Shown here one piece after another: positions 1-7,800 of a stretch of DNA of 15,758 bases (positions are counted from its first letter, which is position 1; every line of letters starts with the position of its first letter). Below the pieces are notes generated by a model that was not told where the DNA came from, did no database searches, and saw only the letters and a program-made list of their open reading frames with translations. Source of the DNA: CAMBDR01 sp046597185 (GTDB taxonomy: Bacteria > Pseudomonadota > Gammaproteobacteria > Burkholderiales > Burkholderiaceae_D); contig JBKJLF010000217.1 of the NCBI GenBank assembly GCA_046597185.1, positions 1 through 15,758 of the forward strand, in the 5' to 3' direction. Position numbers and translations under genes: made by a program.

Positions 1-1137
1 TTGGGCGTGGATGCGTATCGTTTTTCGATTTCCTGGTCGCGCGTGCAACCGCTTGGGCGCGGCGCGTGGAATCCGGCAGGATTGGCATTTTATCAACGAT
101 TATTGGATGGTGTGGCAGCGCGTAATATGAAAGCGTACCTCACGCTCAACCATTGGGATTTGCCGCAAGCCTTGCAAGACCATGGCGGCTGGGCCAATCG
201 CGACACGGTGTATGCGTTTGTGGACTATGCGCGCGGCATCGCCCAGCATTTTGGGGCGCAAGTGGTTTCCATTACCACCCATAATGAACCATGGGTGGTG
301 GCCACTCTGGGCAATGAGTTGGGCATCTTCGCCCCCGGTTTGAAATGCCGTAAAACCGCGATGCAAGTGTCGCACCATTTATTATTGAGCCACGGCCTGT
401 GTCTGCAAGCCTTGCGCCAGCTTGGGGTGGAAGCGGAGTTGGGGATCGTCTTGAACCAGTCGCCGATTCAACCCGCCAGCGACAATCCGGCCGATATTGC
501 CAAAGCCAAACTGGACGATGGTTTATTGGTGCGTTGGTATATGGACCCGCTGTTGCGCGGTGCCTACCCCGAAGACGTGGTGCAGCACCTGGGTAGTGAT
601 ATGCCCGACATTGCGCCGGGCGATATGGAAGCCATTGCCACCCCGGTGGACTTTATCGGCCTGAACTATTACACCCGTAATTTTGCCAGTGCCGACCCAA
701 CATGGCGCGCGCCGGTGGGGGCGCTTGGCTCGACAGCGATGGATTGGGAAATTTATCCGCAAGGCTTGAGCGACTTATTGCAGCGTCTGAAACGCGACTA
801 TCATCTGCCGCCGATGTTGATTACCGAAAACGGCGCGGCCTTTGATGACAAGGTCAGCATTGACCCGGTAAGCGGCAGCAAGCAGGTGCATGATGCGCGC
901 CGCACCGAGTATTTGCGCCTGCATATTGAAGCCGTGGCCGATGCGATGGCCGCTGGCGTGGATGTGCGCGGTTATTTTGCCTGGAGTTTGTTTGATAATT
1001 TTGAATGGGCCTTTGGTTATAGCAAACGCTTTGGTTTGGTGTATGTGGATTACGCCAAGCAAGAGCGCATTGTGAAAGACAGTGCAATTTGGTACCGTGA
1101 TTTTTTAGCCAGCCGCATGCCGCAATTGGTGGCCTGA
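1..1137 (+). CDS. Beta-glucosidase, glycoside hydrolase family 1 (5'-partial)
   Basis: This is a cytosolic-type GH1 retaining beta-glycosidase, which releases beta-linked glucose (or related sugars) from short oligosaccharides or glycosides. The frame is open from the first base of the window, so the beginning of the gene lies outside. The visible 378 residues lack the first roughly 60-80 residues of a usual protein of about 450. Seen directly: the acid/base motif THNEPW with Glu96, the nucleophile motif ITENG with Glu276, NHWDLP near residue 50, GLNYYTRN near 220, and the C-terminal SLFDNFEW aglycone-site motif. The stop is at 1135-1137. No signal peptide can be judged because the N-terminus is missing. 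The exact substrate cannot be told from sequence; beta-glucosidase is the usual annotation, and beta-fucosidase or galactosidase side activity is possible. Confidence 0.93.
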   Translation: MGVDAYRFSISWSRVQPLGRGAWNPAGLAFYQRLLDGVAARNMKAYLTLNHWDLPQALQDHGGWANRDTVYAFVDYARGIAQHFGAQVVSITTHNEPWVVATLGNELGIFAPGLKCRKTAMQVSHHLLLSHGLCLQALRQLGVEAELGIVLNQSPIQPASDNPADIAKAKLDDGLLVRWYMDPLLRGAYPEDVVQHLGSDMPDIAPGDMEAIATPVDFIGLNYYTRNFASADPTWRAPVGALGSTAMDWEIYPQGLSDLLQRLKRDYHLPPMLITENGAAFDDKVSIDPVSGSKQVHDARRTEYLRLHIEAVADAMAAGVDVRGYFAWSLFDNFEWAFGYSKRFGLVYVDYAKQERIVKDSAIWYRDFLASRMPQLVA

Positions 1138-1203
1138 AGCGCGTTGCCCCAGGTGCAAATCAGGCAAGCTTGTTTGGCTACAATCTTCGGTTAATTAAGG
1201 AGA

Positions 1204-1242
1204 ATGTCTCCCTCAAGCCACCAAAATAGTGGAAAATGCTAA
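1204..1242 (+). other. Possible 12-codon upstream ORF ahead of the membrane protein gene
   Basis: An AAGGAG-type ribosome binding sequence (1198-1203) runs directly into ATG 1204, which opens a 12-codon frame ending at TAA 1240-1242. The stop overlaps the neighbouring ATG at 1236. GGAGA-ATG-TCTCC at 1199-1211 is a perfect small palindrome around the start codon. The spacing from the Shine-Dalgarno to this ATG is too short for good initiation. It may be chance, or a leader influencing the gene downstream. Confidence 0.2.
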
Positions 1243-1283
1243 TTCTGCAGGTTTTGGTGCAATCGGGTTTGGGGGAGACAAAG

Positions 1284-2780
1284 GTGGCATTGCAATTGCG
1301 CAAGGCGGTGATTCGAAGCGGGCTCAGTAGCGCCGTGTTGGCGCTCGCCATCGGCCTTGGCAGTGCATGGTTTTCGCTGGGTTGGAATGTGGGGCTGATA
1401 GTGGCCCTGGTATTGATGGCCTTGTTGCTGGGCAGCTTTAGTGCATGGTTTAAAATGCGCGGCATGGCGCAAGGAATCATCGATTCAATTCCGGTGGCGA
1501 TGAGTTTTGCGCGCGTCAAACGCAATCAGGCGGTGAATGGGGTGCGCATCGACTGGCAGCAGTTTGACGATTATGCCGGGCAGCTTAAGGCCCTGGGCTT
1601 TGTTCATCTGGCCGATGTGACATCCTGGCCACTGGCCAGAACGGTGACCGGTGTGGCGGTCATTTTTTGCGACAGCCTTACCAGCACGCTGGTTGAACTC
1701 CAATATATTCAATTAAACCAGGCATCGCAAGCTAGCCAGGGCAGCCAGGGTAGCCAAGGTAGTGGGGCCAATGGCATGCATTTCTCGATTTTTTCTCTGC
1801 TCGGTGGCACTATCCGTATCACCGTATCCGACCATACGCTAACGGCGGCCAATTATGTCATGCGCAGTAGCGCTGATGTGGTGGCGACTTATCCCGCTCA
1901 AAATCTGATATTTCTGTTGGACAAACACCGCCGTCTGGTGCAAACCTTGCGCGAGCGCACGGGCAAGCAAGCCACATCCGGCTTAACGCTGGCACGGTAT
2001 GTGATGCTGCATCGCGAGCGCTTTTTGTGGGTGCGCCAGCATTTAATTGATTTGGGTGCCTATAAGGTGATGAATGAATTTGACTGGTTTGAAGCCAAGC
2101 CGGCCAATCATTGGGCACCACCTTCAGCCATGCTGGCAGCCTTACCGATACGCAACCTGGATGAGTTGGACCAACTGCAAGCGAGCCAGACACAGTCGGT
2201 GATGGTGGATTTGCCTGATTCTGGCGCAGTGTCTGACTCGGTGGCTGCGGCCGTGTCTTCATCAGGAGCGGACTCAGTGTCTGCCGTTGGCGCGGATAAT
2301 ATCTACCAGCCGCCCGCGCCGATCAAGCCAGATCAGCAAGGCCTGCAAGACCTGCAGGATGAGGCAGCACTCAGGCAAAAGGTTAGCCGCGCCGCCAGTT
2401 GGTTTTATTGGATTGCCGCATTGTCGCTGGTGAATATGGGGGCGCAAATATTAAACAAGGAATGGAGTTTTGCTTTGGGCCTGGGCTTATCGCAATTATT
2501 GGGCCGGGAAGCGCATCGCTTATATGAGAGCGGTGCGCCCGGTGCCGCCATTTTCGCCATGTATTTGGGTTGTGTTGGCAGTATCGCCTTTTTTGCTGCA
2601 TGTGGCTGGTTTGCGCGTAAGCCTTCGGTATTTGTATTTATGGTGGGCATGGTGTTTTATGCGCTCGATACGCTGATTTTCCTGATCTTACTTGATGGGA
2701 TGGGGATTGCGATTCATGTGGTTGCGCTGTTTTTCTTGCGCCAAGGCGTACCCGCAGCACGCGTATTAAGGGGAGGGTGA
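1284..2780 (+). CDS. Multi-pass membrane protein of unknown function
   Basis: I do not recognise a family. GTG 1284 is chosen as the start because GGGGGAG (1271-1277) sits 6 nt upstream; an ATG at 1236 in the same frame has no good ribosome binding site. The product would have 498 residues. Two hydrophobic helices lie near residues 13-32 and 35-55. A soluble middle region of about 300 residues follows, and the C-terminus (about 371-498) holds four hydrophobic segments. The middle region contains a short Ser-Gln-Gly repeat encoded by 9-nt units (1734-1760) and a Ser/Ala/Asp-rich stretch just before the C-terminal membrane block, which looks like a flexible linker. The gene ends 20 bp from the convergent cyclotransferase gene. 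It could be a sensor or an envelope protein; no catalytic motif is visible. Confidence 0.75.
   Translation: MALQLRKAVIRSGLSSAVLALAIGLGSAWFSLGWNVGLIVALVLMALLLGSFSAWFKMRGMAQGIIDSIPVAMSFARVKRNQAVNGVRIDWQQFDDYAGQLKALGFVHLADVTSWPLARTVTGVAVIFCDSLTSTLVELQYIQLNQASQASQGSQGSQGSGANGMHFSIFSLLGGTIRITVSDHTLTAANYVMRSSADVVATYPAQNLIFLLDKHRRLVQTLRERTGKQATSGLTLARYVMLHRERFLWVRQHLIDLGAYKVMNEFDWFEAKPANHWAPPSAMLAALPIRNLDELDQLQASQTQSVMVDLPDSGAVSDSVAAAVSSSGADSVSAVGADNIYQPPAPIKPDQQGLQDLQDEAALRQKVSRAASWFYWIAALSLVNMGAQILNKEWSFALGLGLSQLLGREAHRLYESGAPGAAIFAMYLGCVGSIAFFAACGWFARKPSVFVFMVGMVFYALDTLIFLILLDGMGIAIHVVALFFLRQGVPAARVLRGG
1734..1760 (+). repeat. Short 9-nt tandem repeat (three units) inside a coding region
   Basis: Three near-identical units AGCCAGGGC, AGCCAGGGT and AGCCAAGGT encode Ser-Gln-Gly repeats in the membrane protein of unknown function. 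A degenerate fourth unit follows at 1761. The unit length is a multiple of three, so gain or loss of units would keep the frame. Confidence 0.7.
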
Positions 2781-2800
2781 GGCGGGCGGCTGCGGCGGCC

Positions 2801-3598
2801 TTATTTGACGATACGAATTTCAAACAATTTTGGCCAATGCTTGCCGGTGATAAATAAGCGGCGCTGTTTGGCATCATAGGCGATGCCGTTTAACACATCG
2901 GTGTGGCCATCGATATAATCTTTTGCCGGTAAAATGCCTTTTAACTCGACCCAACCGAGTACTGCGCCAGTTTTCGGGTCGATCCGCGCGATTTTGTCGG
3001 ATTGCCAAATATTGGCGTAGATTTCACCCTCCACCCATTCCAATTCATTGAGCTTCTCGACCGCTTCGCCGTTGGCGGTAACCCGGATGCGATGGGTTTC
3101 GCGCAGGGTTTTAGGGTTTAAAAAGCGCAGTTGGGCGCTGCCATCGCTCATGATGATGGCTTCATCGTTGCGGGTTAAGCCCCAGCCTTCGCCGGGGTAG
3201 TTGAAGCGTTTTTCGGGGGCGAAAGTTTGCAGGTTATACACAAAGCCGAGTTCCGATTGCCAGGTCAGTTCGATTAAATGGTTGTCCCACCAGGTAATGC
3301 CTTCACCAAAATAGCCTGCTGCCACATCACGCTTTTGCACTACCTCGCCCGTTTCCAGCCGCACCCGGCGTACCGATGAGCGATTGAGCAAACCCGTGCT
3401 TTCATATAAAAAGCCATCTTTATAAAACAAACCCTGGGTAAAGGCATTCACATCGTGCGGGTACACGCGCAACACTTCCACGTAATGGGTGGGAATCGAT
3501 TTGGTGGGCGTGACCGCAGTGGTGGGCAGCACGACGGGCAGGAGCGCGGCCAGCCAAAGCAAGGGTGCCAGGTGCGGCAAAATACGAAATGGTTTCAT
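2801..3598 (-). CDS. Glutaminyl-peptide cyclotransferase (glutamine cyclotransferase)
   Basis: Secreted or periplasmic enzyme of the plant/bacterial glutamine cyclotransferase family (PF05096-type five-bladed beta-propeller). It converts N-terminal glutamine of peptides to pyroglutamate with release of ammonia. The frame stays open to 3916, but ATG 3598 is chosen because it begins a good signal peptide (MKPF, then a hydrophobic stretch ending near TTAVTP) and gives 265 residues, the usual family size. Characteristic stretches seen: NAFTQGLFY, YESTGL, SSVRRVRLETG, YFGEGITWW, GEGWGLT and LNELEWVEGEIYANIW. It is divergent from the S4-domain gene and convergent with the membrane protein gene. No strong ribosome binding site precedes ATG 3598. 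Confidence 0.92.
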   Translation of the reverse strand: MKPFRILPHLAPLLWLAALLPVVLPTTAVTPTKSIPTHYVEVLRVYPHDVNAFTQGLFYKDGFLYESTGLLNRSSVRRVRLETGEVVQKRDVAAGYFGEGITWWDNHLIELTWQSELGFVYNLQTFAPEKRFNYPGEGWGLTRNDEAIIMSDGSAQLRFLNPKTLRETHRIRVTANGEAVEKLNELEWVEGEIYANIWQSDKIARIDPKTGAVLGWVELKGILPAKDYIDGHTDVLNGIAYDAKQRRLFITGKHWPKLFEIRIVK

Positions 3599-3628
3599 TG
3601 GCGCAAGCGTGGGGAATAAAGTTGAAGC

Positions 3629-3669
3629 ATTATAATGGAAAGCGCAGGGCGACAGTGATACCGTATAAT
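3629..3669. promoter_or_regulatory. Divergent promoter region between the cyclotransferase and S4-domain genes
   Basis: ATTATAAT at 3629-3636 reads as TATAAT on both strands, and a second TATAATGG lies at 3664-3671 on the plus strand. The 3629-3634 copy would suit the minus-strand cyclotransferase gene; the 3664-3669 copy would suit the plus-strand S4 gene (start 3702). No convincing -35 box is visible at 16-18 nt for either one, so only the -10 elements are supported. Confidence 0.4.
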
Positions 3670-3701
3670 GGCAACGACAAAATGATTGGAGAAAGCTTGC
3701 C

Positions 3702-3935
3702 ATGCAACAACTTGAATTTGAATTGGAATCAGAGCGCGAATTTGTTGAACTCAACCAGTTATTAAAATTGGTGGGCTTGTGCGATAGCGGCGGGGCCGGG
3801 AAAATGATGGTGGCGGCGGGCGGCGTGTTTGTCGATGGCAAGCCCGAATCGCGCAAAACGGCCAAGATTCGGGCCGGGCAGGTGGTGAAGTTGGGGGATG
3901 TGCGGATTCGGGTCAAGACTGGCGTAGTGAGTTAA
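3702..3935 (+). CDS. Small S4-domain RNA-binding protein, YbcJ-like
   Basis: A 77-residue protein made almost entirely of one S4 RNA-binding fold, similar to Escherichia coli YbcJ. Seen: a hydrophobic helix ELNQLLKLVGLCDSGGAGKMMV, then the typical S4 strand VFVDGKPESRKTAKIRAGQVV with the conserved V-x-V-D-G and R-x-x-K-I-x-x-G-Q-x-V pattern. The start ATG has GGAGA at 3688-3692, nine bases upstream. The family is thought to bind structured RNA such as rRNA or tRNA; no specific target can be stated. It ends 16 bp before the convergent small gene at 3952. Confidence 0.9.
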   Translation: MQQLEFELESEREFVELNQLLKLVGLCDSGGAGKMMVAAGGVFVDGKPESRKTAKIRAGQVVKLGDVRIRVKTGVVS

Positions 3936-3951
3936 ATTTGCGCCTTACCAC

Positions 3952-4398
3952 TCAGGTTAATAACACTTGCTGTGGGACATTCAATACTTCCAGCAGGCGC
4001 GGTTTGAGGCGTAAAAATTCCTCCGGATTATTTTGCATCATGTCTTGCAACTGTTGCTCAATTTTTTGGCTGTCAGTCGCTGCTTGTTTGGTTTTAATTT
4101 GCTCGATGCTGTCTTGAATTTCTTCCAGCCTTTGCAATGAACTTTCAGCGTCATCGGAAAGTGGGCCGATTTTTTTGGCCGAGGCAATTAATACCTCGGT
4201 AATCAAGCCGAGTTGGCGGCCATACGATGCGACTGCCACCGCTTGCCGTTCGACTTGACGATTGCCCGCCTGTTCAGTAATGCCTTTGAAATAGGCACTC
4301 ATGTTTGGCGTGATGATAGTCGAATCAATATCCTCATCTACTGCGCCACTTAATGGCATATGTATATTTGGACTCCAAATCCAGAACCATGGGTACAT
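3952..4398 (-). CDS. Hypothetical protein with aromatic N-terminus and coiled-coil segment
   Basis: A 148-residue protein of no family I can name. It begins with a Trp/Pro/aromatic-rich segment (MYPWFWIWSPNIHMPLSG) that has no following membrane helix or signal cleavage pattern. It then has an Ala/Val-rich helical region (about residues 46-78) and a Glu/Gln/Lys-rich stretch (about 84-118) likely to form a coiled coil. The start ATG 4398 is well supported by AAGGAG at 4405-4410 on the minus strand with a 6-nt spacer. A good promoter lies at 4491-4519, so it can be transcribed independently of the upstream small gene on the same strand. Confidence 0.75.
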   Translation of the reverse strand: MYPWFWIWSPNIHMPLSGAVDEDIDSTIITPNMSAYFKGITEQAGNRQVERQAVAVASYGRQLGLITEVLIASAKKIGPLSDDAESSLQRLEEIQDSIEQIKTKQAATDSQKIEQQLQDMMQNNPEEFLRLKPRLLEVLNVPQQVLLT

Positions 4399-4490
4399 AA
4401 AAATCTCCTTTAATGGTTGATTGAGTAATTGTGGGCAAGGCCTGACAGTTAGTAAGAATGTGAAAGATGTTGCGTTGCAATAAAGCGCTT

Positions 4491-4519
4491 ATAATCCCAA
4501 TTCTGACGATCTGTGTCAA
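4491..4519 (-). promoter_or_regulatory. Sigma70-type promoter for the 148-residue minus-strand gene
   Basis: On the minus strand a perfect -35 TTGACA (4514-4519) is followed after 17 nt by GATTAT (4491-4496), which keeps the second A and final T of the -10 consensus. The expected transcription start is near 4484, giving an untranslated leader of about 86 nt. The 8-bp palindrome AAGCGCTT (4483-4490) lies exactly over the predicted start and could be an operator half-site or chance. Confidence 0.6.
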
Positions 4520-4561
4520 CTGAAAAGCGCGATTTTATGCATTCATTGTTAGAATAGGTGT

Positions 4562-4783
4562 TTATTGACCATAATTTTCTAATTTTTCCTGCATGGTTGC
4601 TAACCATGTTGTAGCGCTCTGTCCGGCAACAGCGGCTTGTGCCCACAAAAGCTTCGTTTGCATTCTCTGGTTCAATCCCTTCAATTCTGCTGCAACGGCG
4701 TGGTAATGAATATCGGGTTCAGTTCTTTTTGCCTTTTTCCTGCGCCATTTCCACCAGTTGGTGATCCTTTGGCCAGTATTCAT
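4562..4783 (-). CDS. Small hypothetical protein (73 residues), divergent from the retron
   Basis: Unrecognised. The 73-residue product starts with a Trp/Lys/Arg-rich basic segment (TNWWKWRRKKAKR) followed by a long amphipathic helical part rich in Ala, Gln and Leu. No signal peptide or membrane helix is seen. ATG 4783 has no clear ribosome binding site, so the gene call is moderate. In favour of it, a promoter on the minus strand (4817-4844) would place the transcript start near 4810, about 27 nt before the ATG. The same-strand gene at 4398 lies 163 nt downstream. The basic N-terminus would fit nucleic-acid binding, but that is only a guess. Confidence 0.5.
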   Translation of the reverse strand: MNTGQRITNWWKWRRKKAKRTEPDIHYHAVAAELKGLNQRMQTKLLWAQAAVAGQSATTWLATMQEKLENYGQ

Positions 4784-4813
4784 GTTTCGGCAAAAAAGTG
4801 ATACGCATCAGGG

Positions 4814-4841
4814 TTGATTGTACAGCGGCAAGCTGTATAAT
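4814..4841 (+). promoter_or_regulatory. Promoter of the retron operon
   Basis: -35 TTGATT (4814-4819), 16-nt spacer, perfect -10 TATAAT (4836-4841). The predicted start near 4848 leaves a leader of about 22 nt before GTG 4870. This placement is the main reason for rejecting the further-upstream in-frame start of the HEAT-repeat gene. Confidence 0.65.
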
Positions 4842-4844
4842 CAA
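4817..4844 (-). promoter_or_regulatory. Promoter of the divergent 73-residue gene
   Basis: On the minus strand, -35 TTGATT (4839-4844), 16-nt spacer and -10 TACAAT (4817-4822) point toward the ATG at 4783. It shares nearly all its bases with the retron promoter, so simultaneous occupancy by two polymerases is unlikely. Confidence 0.5.
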
Positions 4845-4869
4845 GCAAGATTTTTCAAGAAAGCCCACC

Positions 4870-7800
4870 GTGAAACTGATTCGTAGCACCCGACTCCAGC
4901 GCCGCCAGAAGCAAGTTATCCTGTGCGATATCGATTTGTGCCAATTATCCGATGGCGCCTATCTGGTCAACCTGCGCCAAGGGCGCGAGCGGGAGGCGTG
5001 GCGCGAGAGTACCCACACGCCACACGCGGTGGCGCTGGACGTGGCGGAACATTTGTTCACCCAAGCCATTGCCGAGCGTCAGGCGCAAGGTTTTGTGCTG
5101 GTGGATGGGGCTCCGCCGCTGACCCTGCTTGCCGCCACCCAAGCCGACCCAAACTTATCCGCCAGCCTCCACGCTGCCAATCCACCCAATCCACCCAATC
5201 CACCCAATCCACCCAACTCACCCAATTCGCCCAACTCACCCGAATCACCCGCCGCGCACGCCCTGCTGGCGCGCCTGCAGCCAGGTGCATGGCAGCGCCT
5301 CCCCGAGCATCAGCGCACGCGCACGCTCTGGCGCATTGGCGAGCGTCGCCTGAAAAGCGCCGTGCCCGTGCTGGTTGGCTTGCTCGGCCAAAGCGGGGTA
5401 ATGCAAGACTATTGCCTGGCCTATGCCATTGGCCGCTGCGGCGACCCCGGCGCAGCCGAGGCCATGCAAGCGCTACAAGCCAATAGCCAAAGCGCCGCCG
5501 TCAAGCGCATGGCCTTACAAGCATGGTTGCAATTGATCGATTCCGACACGCGCCAACAACACGCACAGGCCCTGGCCGCCGATTGGCCCGCCGCCCTGCG
5601 TAGTGCATGGGAGCAGCAGATTGAGGCCGCCTTGCTGAGCGCACTGGCCCACGCCAATGAATGGAAATCGCTCACCCTGGCCGAATCGCTGGAACAACTC
5701 GATCAGGTTGCCTGCTGCGCCGCCGCACCGCAAGCCGCGCTGGCGCGGCGCGTACTGCTGCATCAATTGCAAACCCTGCCGCTGCGAGCGGGCGTGTTCC
5801 AGGCCGTGCGCCATTTGTATAAGGCAGCAGAAATGCGCGCCGATGGCATCCTGTTTGGCATCTTGCATTACCGCTTCGAAATCCAGGCACCACTGCATGC
5901 AGGCGGCGCGGAATGGGTGTTTTTGGAACGGCGCATGGTGCGCTACGGCCAGGAAGTCACACGCGCCGACAGCCGCGTCGCGTATAGCGCGCGCACTCGC
6001 GACTACCTGCGCCGCCGCACCTGGCGCACGCTACGCCGACTGGGGCAATTGGCCGACCCGGATTTCATCCGCATGGCACAAGGTGTGTTGCTGGCCATGG
6101 ACGACGCCGATGCCGCCAAAGCCAGCACCCGCGCCAGCGCCAATGGCGAGCTGCGCAGCTATGGCCCCTGGAGCAAATGGATGCTGCTCAACCGCCTGTT
6201 GCACGCAAAAGGCAATTGGTTTAGCCAGCGCGATGGCTGTGAATGGTATCAGCGCGCCAACGATGTGCCAACCAACACCCGCACCGAAGCCTTCCCCGAA
6301 TTATGGAATGCCCACCCGGCTGCCCTGCTGCAACTGCTGCTACTTGGCCGTTGTGACGCCATCCACCAGTTCGCTGCGCTGGCCTTGCGTGACAATGTGA
6401 CCTTTTGCAATGCGATTGACGACCACATCCTGCGCCAACTGCTGGCCAGCCATTATGTAGCCAGCGCCCGCTTCGCCTTTGAATTATGCTGCCAGCGCGC
6501 CCAAAACGAAGGCTTGGGCATCGATTGGTTATTGGTCTTGCTCCAATCCACCTTGCCCGCAGCGCGCCAATATGCGCTGGATAGGATCAGCCACGACCCG
6601 GCCCAGTACTGCGCCAATGCGCTGTTGGTGGCCAGCATGCTGTGCGCCAGGCATGCGCCAGTGCGCGGGCAAGGGCGCTTGCTATGCCATGCCGCACTGA
6701 CCCTGCCTGATCAAGCCGATGCCATCCTCTTGCAATTGCTGGATTGGCTGGAAGATTGGCAGGATCATGACGATGCCACCACCCTGGCCGCTGATTTGGC
6801 CACGGTATTGACCGAACTGCACAGCATGCTGCAACAAACCCTGCGCCCCCATGCCGCCCACGCCCCCTGGCCACGCCTGTTAGCCTTGCTGGAACAAAAC
6901 GCCGTACCCGTGCCAGTGCGGGTCTTGGCCGCGCATTGGCTGCTGCTACACGATGTGCCGGTCAACATGGTGCCCGGCACCACCTTAAGCGCCTTATTGC
7001 GCTCCGAACAGGCCGATTTGCATGGTGCCGGCGTGGCCTTGTTTGGCGCACTGCCGGACAGCGTATTGCTGCAACAAGCGCCGCTGTTTGCCGCGTTTTG
7101 TACCTACCCGAATCCAACCGTGCGCTACGCCATCGACCCGGCCTTACGCCGTTTGGCTGCCAGCTCACCCGAATTTTGCAGCATGCTGGTGCAGCCCTTG
7201 CTCGACTGCCTGTTCCGCACCGAAGTGGCCGAAGGCATGCATGATGATGTGTTGCGCTGGCTGCATGGCCCCTTGCGGGCGGCGCTTAATGCCACCGGCC
7301 CCGATACGCTGATGCGTTTGAGCCTTTCGCGCAGCAAAGCGGCGCAAAACCTGGCCGGACTGCTAATCATCAACTATGGGCCGAACGATTTCAGCGTGGC
7401 CGATTGGGCCAGTTTTGGCTGTAATCCACACCAGGTGGTACGCAACTGGGCCTGGCTAACGTATTTGGCGCGGGTAGACCAGGTACGCGCCGAAATGGAA
7501 GCAGCCCTGCGCATATTGGATAGTCGCTGGGACGACAGCCTCGACTTCGCCTGCCAATTCTTTCGCGAGCGCTGCCCGGCCAGCGACTGGACGCCGCAAT
7601 TATTGGTCAGCCTGTGCGACCACCTGAACCCCACGGTACAACGCTTTGGCCGGGAAATGTTGCAAACCCATTTCAACGTGGCCGATGTGGCGGACTATTT
7701 GCTGAAACTGGCGCAACATCCATCCCAATCAATGCAGTTATTCGTCAGCGCCTGGTTGGAAAGCGCCGCAGCAGGGAATATCGATTATCTGCAGCAACTG

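Larger units (their letters stand above)
4814..4844. repeat. 31-bp dyad symmetry carrying two overlapping divergent promoters
   Basis: Arms TTGATTGTACAGC (4814-4826) and GCTGTATAATCAA (4832-4844) are inverted repeats matching at 12 of 13 positions, with a 5-nt centre GGCAA. Read on the plus strand the dyad contains TTGATT-16 nt-TATAAT; read on the minus strand it contains TTGATT-16 nt-TACAAT. Each -35 box therefore overlaps the other strand's -10 box. It could be an operator as well. Confidence 0.75.

Noticed and set aside
1236..1283. ATG 1236 as the start of the membrane protein
   Set aside because: It has no good ribosome binding site, whereas GTG 1284 has GGGGGAG at the right distance; not fully excluded.
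3599..3916. N-terminal extension of the glutamine cyclotransferase
   Set aside because: It lacks family similarity, overlaps the S4-domain gene, and would place the signal peptide in the middle of the protein.
4334..4646. Two small minus-strand frames (4334-4519 and 4449-4646) in the gap between the small genes
   Set aside because: They overlap the promoter and one another, and lack ribosome binding sites.
4823..4836. LexA (SOS) box in the dyad
   Set aside because: The half-sites read ACAG then CTGT, the opposite order of the CTGT-N8-ACAG operator, and the spacing is wrong.
4798..4869. Upstream extension of the HEAT-repeat protein by 24 residues
   Set aside because: This stretch contains the -35/-10 promoter of the operon, so it would not be transcribed; GTG 4870 begins the WGR-like domain.
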